NCBI GenBank assembly: GCA_050010555.1
Contig: JBEKKV010000003.1
Coordinates: forward strand, 49,482-113,481
Origin: JALHUB01 sp050010555
GTDB taxonomy: Bacteria > Chloroflexota > Dehalococcoidia > DSTF01 > JALHUB01
Direction of reading: 5' to 3'
Length of the DNA: 64,000 nt
This document shows positions 9,506 through 18,352 of the stretch, piece after piece. The position numbers and the translations under genes were made by a program. Below the pieces are notes generated by a model that ran no database searches, was not told the DNA's origin, and saw only the letters and a list, made by a program, of their open reading frames with translations. Each line of letters begins with the position of its first letter. The first letter of the stretch is position 1.

Positions 9506-11857
9506 ATGGCGACCAAAGCTCACCCCAACTCCATTGCTCTCTCCGATAACGCCCGCGTGGTGCTCGAGCGGCGCTACCTGGCGAAAGACGAGCGCGGCCG
9601 CACCGTCGAGACGCCGGAGCAGCTATTCCGACGCGTCGCGCACAACATCGCCGGCGCCGAACAAGCGTACGGCGGCGCGCAACAGGTGGACTTCTGGGAG
9701 CAGCGCTTCCTCGACGTGATGACGAGCCTGCGCTTCCTCCCCAACTCGCCGACGCTAGGCAACGCCGGTCAGCCGCTGCAGCAGCTCGCTGCCTGCTTCG
9801 TCCTGCCGGTCGAGGACTCGATGGAAGGCATCTTCGGCGCCATCTGCAACATGGCGGTGATCCACAAGAGCGGCGGCGGCACCGGCTTCTCGTTCAGCAG
9901 GCTGCGACCGGCTGGCGACATGGTCCGGAGCACGGCGGGCCTCGCGAGCGGTCCGGTGTCGTTCATGAAGGTCTTCGACGCGGCAACAGAGGCGATCAAG
10001 CAGGGCGGCACGCGGCGCGGCGCCAACATGGCGATCCTCAACGTCGAGCACCCGGACGTCGAAGAGTTCATCCGCGTCAAGTCGGACATGGTGACGCTGA
10101 CGAACTTCAACATCTCGGTGGGCGTGAACGAGCGGTTCATGGAGGCGGTGGAGCGCGACGAAGAGTTCTTGCTCGTCAGCCCGCGCACGCGGAAGCCGGT
10201 CGGCAAGCGACGGGCGCGGGCGGTCTTCCGCCTCATGGTGGAGAACGCCTGGCAGAACGGCGACCCCGGCCTCGTGTTCATCGACCGCGTGAACCGCGAC
10301 AACCCGACGCCGCGGCTCGGACCCATCGAGGCGACGAACCCGTGCGGCGAGCAGCCGCTGCTGCCGTACGAGTCGTGCACGCTCGGCTCGATCAACCTCT
10401 CGCGATTCGTCAAAGAAGGCGAGCGCGAGGTCGACTGGGAGGCGCTGGCGGCGACGGTGCCGGTCTGCGTGCGCTTCCTCGACGACGTCATCGACGTGAA
10501 CCACTACCCGATGCCGGAGATCGCGGCGATGACGCTGAAGACGCGGAAGATCGGCCTCGGCGTAATGGGCTGGGCCGACCTCCTCTTCCGGCTTCGCACT
10601 CCCTACGACTCCGACGAGGCGCTGAAGCTCGGCGAGCAGATGATGGCGTTCATCCAGGAGAAGGCGGACGCGGCTTCGGCGGAGCTGGCGCAGGCGCGCG
10701 GGACGTTCCCGGCGTGGGAGGACAGCGTCTACGCGGCGGGGCGGGAGCGACAGCCGCTGCGCAACTCGACTCGTACGACGGTGGCGCCGACCGGCACGCT
10801 GTCGATAATCGCGGACTGCTCGGGCGGCATCGAGCCGGTGTTTTCGCTGGCGTTCACGCGTCAGCACTTCCTCGACCCGCACAATCCCAGGACGGCGACG
10901 AAGCTGACAGAGGTGAACAAGCACTTCGAGCGCGTCGCCAAAGAGGAAGGCTTCTATTCGAAAAGGCTGATCGATGCGCTCGCGGCAGGCGCCAGCCTCC
11001 GCGACCAGCCGAAGGCGCCGGAATGGGCAAAAGGCGTCTTCGTGTCGGCGCACGACGTCGCGCCGGAGTGGCACGTGCGGATGCAGGCGGCGTTCCAGCG
11101 CCACACGGACAACGCCGTGAGCAAGACGATCAACTTCCGTCAGGAGGCGACGCCGGACGACGTGGAGCGCGCATACCTGCTGGCTTACCACGAGGGCTGC
11201 AAGGGGGTCACGATCTATCGCGACGGGTCGCGGGAAATGCAGGTGCTGTCCCACACGACGGCGAGGGGCCCCGAGCAGCAGGAGGCGATAGCCGCGGAGC
11301 GGTCGCTCGGAGCGGGCCCGCCGTCGCTGCGTCCGGGCGAGCCGTACCGACGCCGCCTGCCGGACCAGAGGGCGTCGCTGACGCACAAGTTCCAGGTCGG
11401 CGACCAGGAGGGATACCTCACAGTCGGCCTGTACGACGACGGCAACCCGGGCGAGGTGTTCGTCACCATCTCGAAAGAGGGGTCGACGATCCGCGGGCTG
11501 ATGGACTCGGTAGCGGTGCTGACGTCGCTGGCGCTGCAGTACGGCGTGCCGCTGGAGGACCTGGCGCGCAAGTTCGAAGGGACGCGCTTTGAGCCGTACG
11601 GGTTCACGAACAACCCGGAACTGCGTCAGGCCACGTCGCTGGTCGACTACATCTTTCGCTGGCTGGAGGTGCGCTTCGGCGAGGGGAAGAAGGAGCCGCC
11701 CGCAACCGGGCCGTCGCGCGGCCGCAAGAAGGGGGAGCCTCTGCCGGCGAGCGGGGACATCAGCACGGGGGTGGCGTGTCCGGACTGCGGGTCGCTACTC
11801 GTATTCGCCGAGGGCTGCCTGGCGTGCCGCTCCTGCGGCTACGAGCGCTGCGCGTAA
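9506..11857 (+). CDS. Adenosylcobalamin-dependent ribonucleoside-diphosphate reductase (class II), second paralogue
   Basis: Second, clearly divergent class II RNR of 783 aa. N-terminal RNR region with RFLPNSPTLGNAG near residue 75, CFVLPVEDSMEGIF, KSGGGTGFSFSRLRP, and the active-site Asn-Pro-Cys-Gly-Glu at about 278-282. The C-terminal third carries the same TSCPD-like region as its neighbour (SLTHKFQVGDQEGYLTVG) and a final four-Cys zinc-ribbon (CPDC and CRSC). Shorter than the upstream copy by about 120 residues. The ATG at 9506 follows CGGAGGTGC. Which paralogue is the main housekeeping enzyme cannot be read from the sequence. Confidence 0.93.
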   Translation: MATKAHPNSIALSDNARVVLERRYLAKDERGRTVETPEQLFRRVAHNIAGAEQAYGGAQQVDFWEQRFLDVMTSLRFLPNSPTLGNAGQPLQQLAACFVLPVEDSMEGIFGAICNMAVIHKSGGGTGFSFSRLRPAGDMVRSTAGLASGPVSFMKVFDAATEAIKQGGTRRGANMAILNVEHPDVEEFIRVKSDMVTLTNFNISVGVNERFMEAVERDEEFLLVSPRTRKPVGKRRARAVFRLMVENAWQNGDPGLVFIDRVNRDNPTPRLGPIEATNPCGEQPLLPYESCTLGSINLSRFVKEGEREVDWEALAATVPVCVRFLDDVIDVNHYPMPEIAAMTLKTRKIGLGVMGWADLLFRLRTPYDSDEALKLGEQMMAFIQEKADAASAELAQARGTFPAWEDSVYAAGRERQPLRNSTRTTVAPTGTLSIIADCSGGIEPVFSLAFTRQHFLDPHNPRTATKLTEVNKHFERVAKEEGFYSKRLIDALAAGASLRDQPKAPEWAKGVFVSAHDVAPEWHVRMQAAFQRHTDNAVSKTINFRQEATPDDVERAYLLAYHEGCKGVTIYRDGSREMQVLSHTTARGPEQQEAIAAERSLGAGPPSLRPGEPYRRRLPDQRASLTHKFQVGDQEGYLTVGLYDDGNPGEVFVTISKEGSTIRGLMDSVAVLTSLALQYGVPLEDLARKFEGTRFEPYGFTNNPELRQATSLVDYIFRWLEVRFGEGKKEPPATGPSRGRKKGEPLPASGDISTGVACPDCGSLLVFAEGCLACRSCGYERCA

Positions 11858-11865
11858 CGAATAGC

Positions 11866-12567
11866 ATGCCAACATCGAACGCAGGGACCAGCGCCATCGC
11901 CGCGAATCTGCGATGGGTTCGCGACCGCGTAGACGCCGCCTGCCGGCGCGCCGGACGCTCGCCCGCAGACGTCACTATCGTCGGCGTCAGCAAGGGCTTC
12001 CCCGTCGAGGCCGTCGTCGCAGCGTGGCAGGCCGGGCTGCGCGATGTCGGCGAGAACCGCGTCCAGGAAGCCGCCGCGAAGCTCCCTGCGGCGATGGCAC
12101 AAGGAGCCGCGTTCCGTCGCCACCTCGTCGGCCACCTTCAGACCAACAAGGTAAAGACCGCAATCGACCTGTTTGATATAATCCAGTCAGTGGATTCGCT
12201 CCGCCTGGCGGAGGCCATCAGCAGCACAGCCGGCAAGTCAATAAGCGTCCTGCTGGAGGTGAACGTCGCGGCTGAAGAGTCGAAGTACGGCCTGAAGCCG
12301 GACGAAGTGCCGCAGGCACTGGAGCGCATTCGCTCTCTGCCGAACATCGACGTAGTAGGGCTGATGACGGTCGCGCCGGCGGCGTCCGATGCAGAGCAGG
12401 TGCGACCGGTCTTCCGGCGGCTGCGGGAGATGGCGGAGTCGCTTGGCGTGCCGGAGCTATCGATGGGCATGAGCGACGACTTCGAGGTCGCGGTGGAAGA
12501 GGGCGCGACGATGATAAGGATCGGACGCGCTATCTTTGGGCCACGGCCCGAGCGGAGTGAAGAATGA
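11866..12567 (+). CDS. YggS/PLPBP family pyridoxal-phosphate homeostasis protein
   Basis: Fold-type III PLP-binding protein without catalysis of its own, known to buffer PLP and affect amino acid pools. Family features: VTIVGVSKGFPVEAV near residue 36 (PLP lysine in VSK), DVGENRVQEA, HLVGHLQTNK, SVDSLRLAE, LLEVNVAAEESKYG, GLMTVAP and LSMGMSDDFEVAVEEGATMIRIG at the phosphate-binding end. The ATG at 11866 starts 9 bases after nrdJ ends; the frame is open upstream but overlaps the RNR. Its stop overlaps proC (ATGA). Confidence 0.93.
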   Translation: MPTSNAGTSAIAANLRWVRDRVDAACRRAGRSPADVTIVGVSKGFPVEAVVAAWQAGLRDVGENRVQEAAAKLPAAMAQGAAFRRHLVGHLQTNKVKTAIDLFDIIQSVDSLRLAEAISSTAGKSISVLLEVNVAAEESKYGLKPDEVPQALERIRSLPNIDVVGLMTVAPAASDAEQVRPVFRRLREMAESLGVPELSMGMSDDFEVAVEEGATMIRIGRAIFGPRPERSEE

Positions 12568-13364
12568 AGGTCGGATTCATAGGCGGCGGCAAGATGGCAG
12601 AGGCGCTCATCGGCGCCCTGCTCGTCAACGGCGTCTCCTCGCCGGAGGAGCTGGCCGTCGGCGAGCCGCTGCCCGCCCGCCGCCAGACGCTGGCCGAGCA
12701 GTACCACGTCCAGGTCTCCGCCGACAACCGCAAGGCGCTGGCGGGCGCGGAGCTCGTCGTCGCCGCCGTCAAGCCGAACCAGTTCAGCGCCGTCGCCGCG
12801 AATCTGCAGGGACAGCTTCAGGCGGACCAGACGGCCGTCTCCATCATGGCCGGAATCACTCTGAAGAGCCTGCGCGAAAGCCTTCGCCACGAGCGAGTCG
12901 TGCGGGTGATGCCGAACCCGCCGGCGCAGATCGGCGAAGGGATGAGCGTCTGGACGGCGACACGTGAGGTCGACGAGGAGGCACGGCAGAAGGTGCGGCG
13001 GCTTCTCCAGGCGGCGGGCAAGGAGCTCTACGTCGAAGAGGAGCGCTTCATCGACATGGCGACGGCCGTGTCGGGCAGCGGCGCCGGCTTCGTCTTCCTG
13101 TTCATCGAAGCGTTCATCGACGGCGCCGTGCACATCGGCGTCCCGCGCGACATGGCGCGCGAGCTGGTGGTCCAGACGTTCGCGGGCTCAGCGGCGCTGG
13201 TGGACCGCTCCGGCAAGACGCCCGGCGACCTGCGGGCAATGACGACGACGCCCGGCGGCACCACTGCCGAGGGGCTGCTAGTACTGGAAGAGGCGGGAAT
13301 CCGCGCCGCCGTAACGGAAGCACTTATTGCGGCCTTCGAGAAGTCGAAGGCCCTGGGAGGTTGA
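12564..13364 (+). CDS. proC: Pyrroline-5-carboxylate reductase
   Basis: Last step of proline synthesis: NAD(P)H-dependent reduction of pyrroline-5-carboxylate. Rossmann motif GFIGGGKMAEALI at residues 4-16, AVKPNQF near 71, the RVMPNPPAQIGEGM region, and the C-terminal signature (AMTTTPGGTTAEGLLVLEE). 266 aa, normal length. Translationally coupled to the YggS gene through ATGA, a common pairing; yggT follows at once. Confidence 0.95.
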   Translation: MKVGFIGGGKMAEALIGALLVNGVSSPEELAVGEPLPARRQTLAEQYHVQVSADNRKALAGAELVVAAVKPNQFSAVAANLQGQLQADQTAVSIMAGITLKSLRESLRHERVVRVMPNPPAQIGEGMSVWTATREVDEEARQKVRRLLQAAGKELYVEEERFIDMATAVSGSGAGFVFLFIEAFIDGAVHIGVPRDMARELVVQTFAGSAALVDRSGKTPGDLRAMTTTPGGTTAEGLLVLEEAGIRAAVTEALIAAFEKSKALGG

Positions 13365-13371
13365 GCAATCC

Positions 13372-13626
13372 ATGCTCTTTGTCAAGTTCGTCCAGGTATT
13401 CACGGACATCATGATCGCGGCGATATTCATCCGCGCCATCATGTCATGGGTGACCAACGATCCGCGCAACCCGCTGATCTCGGCACTCGATCAGATAACG
13501 GAACCGATCCTGGGGCCGTTGCGTCGCATAATGCCGAGAATGGGCATGTTCGACTTCACGCCGATGGTCGCCATCTTCATCCTCTTCGCCATCCAGACCA
13601 TCGTCACGAACGCTTATTCGGGATAG
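13372..13626 (+). CDS. yggT: YggT family membrane protein
   Basis: 84-aa integral membrane protein with two hydrophobic segments (about residues 3-24 and 63-81) joined by the family signature SW...NPLI...ITEPILGPLRRIMP. YggT proteins are linked to envelope or division functions, but the molecular role is unsettled. The ATG at 13372, 7 bases after proC, gives the conserved N-terminus. The last 23 bp overlap the convergent DUF167 gene. Confidence 0.85.
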   Translation: MLFVKFVQVFTDIMIAAIFIRAIMSWVTNDPRNPLISALDQITEPILGPLRRIMPRMGMFDFTPMVAIFILFAIQTIVTNAYSG

Positions 13627-13891
13627 CGGCCGAAAGGCGGGCTCGCGCCTCCTCCTCCGTCAGTCCCTCGACAGCGACGACCTTGTTGCGCTGCGTCTGC
13701 CCGACGACGAGCGTGAGGCGGCTTTGCGGTACGTCGAGGGCCCGCGCCAGGAGGCGGAGCAGCGCCTGATTGGCGCGACCTTCCACCGGCGGCGCAGCGA
13801 CGCGGACGCGCAGGACGCCATCCTCCCAACCCACCACCTGGTCGCGCGAAGCCTTCGGCGTCAGCCTTACGGACAGCCGGTATTCCGCCAT
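13604..13891 (-). CDS. DUF167 (YggU) family protein
   Basis: 95-aa small basic protein of the DUF167/UPF0235 family: YRLSVRLTPKASRDQVVGW at the start, then VAAPPVEGRANQALLRLLA, the most conserved stretch, and SRLTLVVGQTQRNKVVAVEG. The function is unknown, though it is often beside yggT, here convergent and overlapping by 23 bp. The start is the ATG opening MAEYRLSV; the frame is open upstream but with non-family sequence. Confidence 0.85.
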   Translation of the reverse strand: MAEYRLSVRLTPKASRDQVVGWEDGVLRVRVAAPPVEGRANQALLRLLARALDVPQSRLTLVVGQTQRNKVVAVEGLTEEEARARLSAAIPNKRS

Positions 13892-13970
13892 GCGGCCATG
13901 ATAGCAGAACGGGGCCGCATCGCTGGCCAAAGAAAGTCGAACATTTTTTCTTTTTTCCCGCCATTTTGTC

Positions 13971-14012
13971 TTGCGGAGGCCCCGATCAGGTGCTATCATT
14001 CCGGAGAATGAT
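13971..14012 (+). promoter_or_regulatory. recA promoter with overlapping inverted repeat
   Basis: TTGCGG (13971-13976), 17-bp spacer, TATCAT (13994-13999). An inverted repeat with 7-bp arms, ATCATTC (13995-14001) and GAATGAT (14006-14012), overlaps the -10 and the start site, where an SOS repressor would act. It does not match the GAAC-N4-GTTC LexA box, so binding by LexA is only a guess. Confidence 0.55.
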
Positions 14013-14059
14013 TGATTTGAGAAGTTTCCTTAGCTATTTCAGATGCAGGAGGTTGGCGC

Positions 14060-15115
14060 ATGGCTGACAACGGAGACAAGAGTCAGGCGCTGGACTTGGC
14101 TATCGGCCACATCGAGAAGCAGTTCGGCAAGGGCGCCATCATGCGCCTGGGCGAGGCGTCGGCGCACCTGCAGATAGAAGCCATTCCCACCGGATCGATT
14201 TCGCTGGATATGGCGCTCGGCATCGGCGGCATACCGCGCGGGCGGGTGACGGAGATATTCGGGCCGGAGTCGGCGGGCAAGTCGACGCTGGCGCAGCACA
14301 TCATCGCCGAAGCGCAGAAGATGGGCGGCACGGCGGCCTACATCGACGTCGAGCATGCCCTCGACCCGACCTACGCCGGGGCCTGCGGCATCAAGATCGA
14401 CGACCTGCTCGTGTCGCAGCCGGACACCGGCGAGCAGGCGCTGGAGATCACCGAGGCGCTGGTGCGCAGCAACGCCGTCGACGTCATCGTCATCGACAGC
14501 GTGGCCGCGCTGGTGCCACGGGCGGAGATCGAAGGCGACATGGGCGATTCGCTTCCCGGCCTCCAGGCGCGGCTCATGTCGCAGGCGATGCGCAAGCTGT
14601 CGGCGGCGATCGCCCGCTCGCGCACGGCGGTCATATTCATCAACCAGCTTCGCGAGAAGGTGGGCATCGTCTTCGGCAACCCGGAGGTTACGCCGGGCGG
14701 CCGGGCGCTCAAGTTCTACAGCTCCGTCCGCATCGACCTGCGGCGCATCGAGAGCCTGAAGTCGGGGCAGCAGTTCATCGGCAGCCGCGTGCGGGCGAAG
14801 GTCGTCAAGAACAAGGTCGCGCCGCCCTTCCGCCTGGCGGAGTTCGACATCATGTTCGTCGGCAAGGACCTGGGCATCAGCCGTCAGGGCGACATCCTGG
14901 ACCTGGCGGTGGACATGGGCATCGTGAAGAAGCTGGGCGCCTTCTTCAGCTACGGCGAGCAGCGCCTGGGGCAGGGGCGGGAGAACGCGAAGGACTTCCT
15001 GCGCGACAACCCGGAGTTGACGGCGGAGATCGAGTCGAAGATCAGGAGCGGCGGCGGGAACGGTGTCGCGGCGCCGGAGCCGGAGCTAGAAGAAGCGACA
15101 GAGCCGTCGCTGTAA
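14060..15115 (+). CDS. recA: Recombinase RecA
   Basis: Homologous recombination and SOS co-protease. Walker A GPESAGKST at about residues 70-78, HALDPTYA, QPDTGEQALEI, Walker B region VDVIVIDSVAALVPRAEIEG near 140, and FINQLREKVGIVFGNPEVTPGG (loop L2) near 195-215. 351 aa, full length, ending in the usual acidic tail. GGAGG precedes the ATG by 6-7 bases. Followed by a small terminator-like hairpin and recX. Confidence 0.98.
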   Translation: MADNGDKSQALDLAIGHIEKQFGKGAIMRLGEASAHLQIEAIPTGSISLDMALGIGGIPRGRVTEIFGPESAGKSTLAQHIIAEAQKMGGTAAYIDVEHALDPTYAGACGIKIDDLLVSQPDTGEQALEITEALVRSNAVDVIVIDSVAALVPRAEIEGDMGDSLPGLQARLMSQAMRKLSAAIARSRTAVIFINQLREKVGIVFGNPEVTPGGRALKFYSSVRIDLRRIESLKSGQQFIGSRVRAKVVKNKVAPPFRLAEFDIMFVGKDLGISRQGDILDLAVDMGIVKKLGAFFSYGEQRLGQGRENAKDFLRDNPELTAEIESKIRSGGGNGVAAPEPELEEATEPSL

Positions 15116-15136
15116 CGAATCGCGACCTCAGACGAG

Positions 15137-15165
15137 GGGCCGGGCCATCGGGGCGCGGCCCTTTT
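15137..15165 (+). terminator. Probable terminator or attenuator between recA and recX
   Basis: GGGCCG (15137-15142) pairs with CGGCCC (15156-15161), followed by TTTT. A leaky terminator here would lower recX relative to recA, as known in other bacteria; that role is inferred. Confidence 0.6.
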
Positions 15166-15185
15166 CACTTCAGGGGAGTCAAACC

Positions 15186-15818
15186 GTGATCATCACCGGC
15201 GTCGAACGGCAGCGAGGGCGGCGGCGCGTCAACGTGTTCGTCGACGGGCGGTTCGCGCTGTCGCTTGGGCGCAGCTTCGCGCAAGAGAAGGAACTGCACG
15301 CCGATATGGCCATCGACGAGGCGGGGCTGCAGGAGCTGCGCGCCGAGGACGAGCGTCGCACGGCCTATGACGCCGCCATTCACCTCCTCTCCTACCGGCC
15401 GCGCAGCGAGAGGGAGATGCGGCAGCGCCTTCGTCGCCTCAACGTCTCGCCTGAAGCGATCGATGAGACGGTGGCGAGGCTGCTGGCGTCGCACTACCTA
15501 GACGACGCCGCCTTCGCCGAGTTCTGGCGCGAGAGCCGCGCTAACCTCAGCCCCCGCAGCCAACGTCTCGTCCGCAGCGAGCTCCTCTACAAGGGCGTAG
15601 ACGCGGACACGGCGACGACGGCGGTGGACGTTCTCGACGACGACGAGTCGGCGTACCGGGCGGCGTCCAAGCGGCTGAAGGCGCTCGCGGGCGCGGACTA
15701 CGACGACTTCCGCCGGCGACTGGGCGGCTTCCTGATGCGTCGCGGTTTCGGCTACGAGACGGTGCGCCGGGCGCTGGAGCGTTGCTGGCGAGAAACGGGC
15801 CACGACGCACGCTCGTAA
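15186..15818 (+). CDS. recX: Regulatory protein RecX
   Basis: Modulator that binds RecA filaments. Family features: YDAAIHLLSYRPRSEREMRQ near residue 60, LRRLNVSPEAIDETVARL, HYLDDAAFAEFWRESR, and the C-terminal GGFLMRRGFGYETVRRALE; the arrangement of helical repeats fits RecX. 210 aa. The GTG start (15186) follows GGGGAG. Lies 70 bp after recA, the usual neighbour. Confidence 0.9.
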   Translation: MIITGVERQRGRRRVNVFVDGRFALSLGRSFAQEKELHADMAIDEAGLQELRAEDERRTAYDAAIHLLSYRPRSEREMRQRLRRLNVSPEAIDETVARLLASHYLDDAAFAEFWRESRANLSPRSQRLVRSELLYKGVDADTATTAVDVLDDDESAYRAASKRLKALAGADYDDFRRRLGGFLMRRGFGYETVRRALERCWRETGHDARS

Positions 15819-15855
15819 CCGACTTTTCTGCCGCCTCCAGCAAGCCCCGCTTTTC

Positions 15856-15884
15856 TTGACAGAGCCATCGGCGAGACCTATCAT
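15856..15884 (+). promoter_or_regulatory. Sigma-A type promoter before rny
   Basis: TTGACA (15856-15861), exactly 17 bp, TATCAT (15879-15884). One of the clearest promoters in the window; transcription would begin about 55 bp before the rny start. Confidence 0.75.
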
Positions 15885-15947
15885 GAGGGGCAGAAGTTTA
15901 CGTTCTGAACCTTCACAATTTACCGGTTTTAGCTACAGGAAAGCGAG

Positions 15948-17486
15948 GTGACAATGCCCGTAGCCATCGCGATTATCCTCATTGGGATTCTAGCGCTGGC
16001 GGTCGGGGCTCTCGTTGGATACAACATACGGCTCAGGATCAATCAGACGCAGATCGCCGCGGCGGAGCGGAACGCTGCCAAGATCCTTTCGGAGGCACAG
16101 ACAAGACAAAAGGAGATCCTACTAGAAGCCAAAGAGGAGGCTATTCGTGCCCGAGCTCAGGGCGAAGGGGAGATAAGAGAACGACGCGCTGAGCTGCAGA
16201 AATCGGAACAACGCCTCACTCAAAAAGAAGAGAGCCTGGATCGTAAGATTGAGGCCCTGGAGCGTCGCACCAATGCCCTGTCCGACCAGGAGAAGGCGCT
16301 GGACGAAACGCGGCAGGAGCTCCAGGGGCTTCACCAGAAGCAGTTAGCAGAAATAGAGAGAATATCCGGCCTTACCAGCCAGGAGGCCCGCGAGATCCTC
16401 CTCTCGGAAGTCGAGAACGAGGTCCGCGCCGAGGCCAACCGAAGGGTGAAACTGGTAGAGGCGGAGGTCAAGGAAGAGGGCGCCGAACGCGCCCGCAAGC
16501 TCCTCGTTGCCGTCATGCAACGGCTCAGCACTGACGTGACTTCGGAGTCCACCGTCAGCGTCGTCCCCATACCTAGCGACGACATGAAGGGCCGCATCAT
16601 CGGTCGCGAGGGGCGCAACATACGCGCCCTGGAGGCGGCCACCGGCGTCGACCTCATCATCGACGATACGCCGGACGCCGTCACGCTCTCCGCCTTCGAC
16701 CCGGTGCGCCGTGAGATCGCGCGCGTCGCCCTTACGCGCCTGGTGACCGACGGCCGCATCCACCCCACTCGCATAGAGGAGGTGGTGGAGAAGGCACGCC
16801 AGGAGGTGGATGCCGACATCAAGCTTGCCGGCGAACAGGCGGCGGTAGACGCCGGCTGTCCCGGCCTGCACCCGGAGCTATTGAAAACGCTCGGTCGACT
16901 GCGCTACCGGACTAGCTACGGCCAGAACCAACTGAAGCACGCTGTCGAGTGCGCCCACGTCTGCGGCATGATCGCGGACGAGATCGGCGCCGACGTGCGC
17001 GTGGCGCGACGCGCCGGCCTCCTACACGACATCGGCAAGGCGCTGGACCACGACATCGAGGGCACACACGCCCTCCTGGGCGCGGACCTGCTGCGTCGAT
17101 TCGGCATGAGCCCTGCCGTCGTGCATGCCGTGGCTGCGCACCACGAAGAAGAGGAGCCGCAGTCGGTGGAAGCGGTCATCGTCCAGGTGTCAGACTCCGT
17201 CAGCGGCGGACGTCCCGGCGCACGGCGCGAGACGCTGGAGCACTACATCAAGCGAATGCAGTCGCTGGAGGCGGTCGCGCACGAGTTCAAGGGCGTCGAG
17301 AAGGCGTTCGCCATCCAGGCCGGTCGCGAGATCCGGATTATCGTCAAGCCGGAGGAGATCGACGACCTGGAATCGATGCGTTTGGCGCGCGACATCAGTC
17401 GTAAGATTGAAGAAACGCTGGAATACCCCGGACAGGTGAAAGTCACAGTCGTCAGGGAAACACGAGCTGTGGAGTATGCCCGCTAG
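15948..17486 (+). CDS. rny: Ribonuclease Y
   Basis: Membrane-anchored endoribonuclease that starts mRNA decay. Order: N-terminal transmembrane segment (about residues 4-26), long charged coiled coil (about 30-185), KH domain (VPIPSDDMKGRIIGREGRNI near 205) and HD domain (HAVECAHV, then LLHDIGKALDHDIEGTH near 365, AHHEEEEPQ). 512 aa, the usual size. Start is GTG 15948 or ATG 15954; both leave the membrane segment intact. Gene order recA-recX-rny-ymdB is common in Gram-positives and Chloroflexota. Confidence 0.95.
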   Translation: MTMPVAIAIILIGILALAVGALVGYNIRLRINQTQIAAAERNAAKILSEAQTRQKEILLEAKEEAIRARAQGEGEIRERRAELQKSEQRLTQKEESLDRKIEALERRTNALSDQEKALDETRQELQGLHQKQLAEIERISGLTSQEAREILLSEVENEVRAEANRRVKLVEAEVKEEGAERARKLLVAVMQRLSTDVTSESTVSVVPIPSDDMKGRIIGREGRNIRALEAATGVDLIIDDTPDAVTLSAFDPVRREIARVALTRLVTDGRIHPTRIEEVVEKARQEVDADIKLAGEQAAVDAGCPGLHPELLKTLGRLRYRTSYGQNQLKHAVECAHVCGMIADEIGADVRVARRAGLLHDIGKALDHDIEGTHALLGADLLRRFGMSPAVVHAVAAHHEEEEPQSVEAVIVQVSDSVSGGRPGARRETLEHYIKRMQSLEAVAHEFKGVEKAFAIQAGREIRIIVKPEEIDDLESMRLARDISRKIEETLEYPGQVKVTVVRETRAVEYAR

Positions 17487-17493
17487 CAGGAGA

Positions 17494-17548
17494 GGGAGCG
17501 GAGTCGGTCGCTAAAGGCGGCGGCTAACCGAGGGATAGACCCGCTCCC
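17494..17548 (+). terminator. Hairpin between rny and ymdB
   Basis: GGGAGCGG (17494-17501) and CCGCTCCC (17541-17548) form an 8-bp perfect stem around a GC-rich loop that can pair further. No T-tract is present, so it may stabilise or separate the two coding parts of one message. Confidence 0.4.
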
Positions 17549-17566
17549 TATCTCTGTGTCCGCGAG

Positions 17567-18352
17567 GTGCGCTTGAAGGTCTTAATGGTAGGGGATGCTG
17601 TGGGCCGGACCGGCCGCGAGGCGCTGGCAACGCTGTTGCCGGCGCTTCGCCGCGAGCTGGCGGTGAACGTCGTCATCGCCAACGGCGAGAACGCGGCTGC
17701 CGGACGCGGCCTGACACCGAACGTCGCGGAAGAGATGCTCCGCTCGGGCGTTGACGTCATCACGACCGGCAATCACGTCTGGGACCAGAAGGAGATCATC
17801 CCTTATCTGGACTCGGGCGCGCCGATCCTGCGCCCGCTGAACTACCCTCCCGGCGCTCCCGGACGCGGCGTTTTGCAACAGGATGGTTTAACGGTCATCA
17901 ATCTGCAGGGACGCGTGTTCATGGTGGATATCGACGACCCGTTTCGGATCGTCGACCGGGCGTTGGCAGAGTTGCGCGACGGCGCGGTCGTCATCGTCGA
18001 CATGCACGCGGAGGCGACGAGCGAGAAGATGGCGATGGGCTGGTACCTGGATGGACGGGTGAGCGCGGTGCTGGGGACACACACTCACGTGCCGACGGCG
18101 GATGCGCGCGTCCTGCCGCGAGGCACCGCCTTCGTTTGCGACGTCGGCATGACGGGCGCGCGCGACTCTGTGATCGGCGACACCGTCGAAGGCGTGCTAC
18201 AGCGCTTCCTGACGGCGATGCCGGTGCGGCTGCAGCCGGCCAGCGGGCCGGCCGTCCTCAACGCCGTCCTCCTGGACATCGATGAGCAAACCGGGCGGGC
18301 GCGTAGCATCGTCCGCGTGGACAGGGAAACCGGCGATGACCAGCAAGGCTGA
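17567..18352 (+). CDS. ymdB: TIGR00282 family metallophosphoesterase (YmdB-like)
   Basis: Dinuclear-metal phosphodiesterase; the Bacillus homologue cleaves 2',3'-cNMP and affects biofilm decisions. Metal-binding motifs: VGDAVGRTGRE near residue 8, NGENAAAGRG, TTGNHVWDQKE near 65, VDMHAEATSEK near 145 and GTHTHVPTADAR near 172. 261 aa. The GTG start follows a GAGG-like stretch. Overlaps the PHP gene by 17 bp and follows rny, its usual partner. Confidence 0.9.
   Translation: MRLKVLMVGDAVGRTGREALATLLPALRRELAVNVVIANGENAAAGRGLTPNVAEEMLRSGVDVITTGNHVWDQKEIIPYLDSGAPILRPLNYPPGAPGRGVLQQDGLTVINLQGRVFMVDIDDPFRIVDRALAELRDGAVVIVDMHAEATSEKMAMGWYLDGRVSAVLGTHTHVPTADARVLPRGTAFVCDVGMTGARDSVIGDTVEGVLQRFLTAMPVRLQPASGPAVLNAVLLDIDEQTGRARSIVRVDRETGDDQQG

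Noticed and set aside
9755..11386. 543-codon open frame opposite the second RNR
   Set aside because: Arg/His/Val-rich antisense frame without motifs, fully covered by a certain gene.
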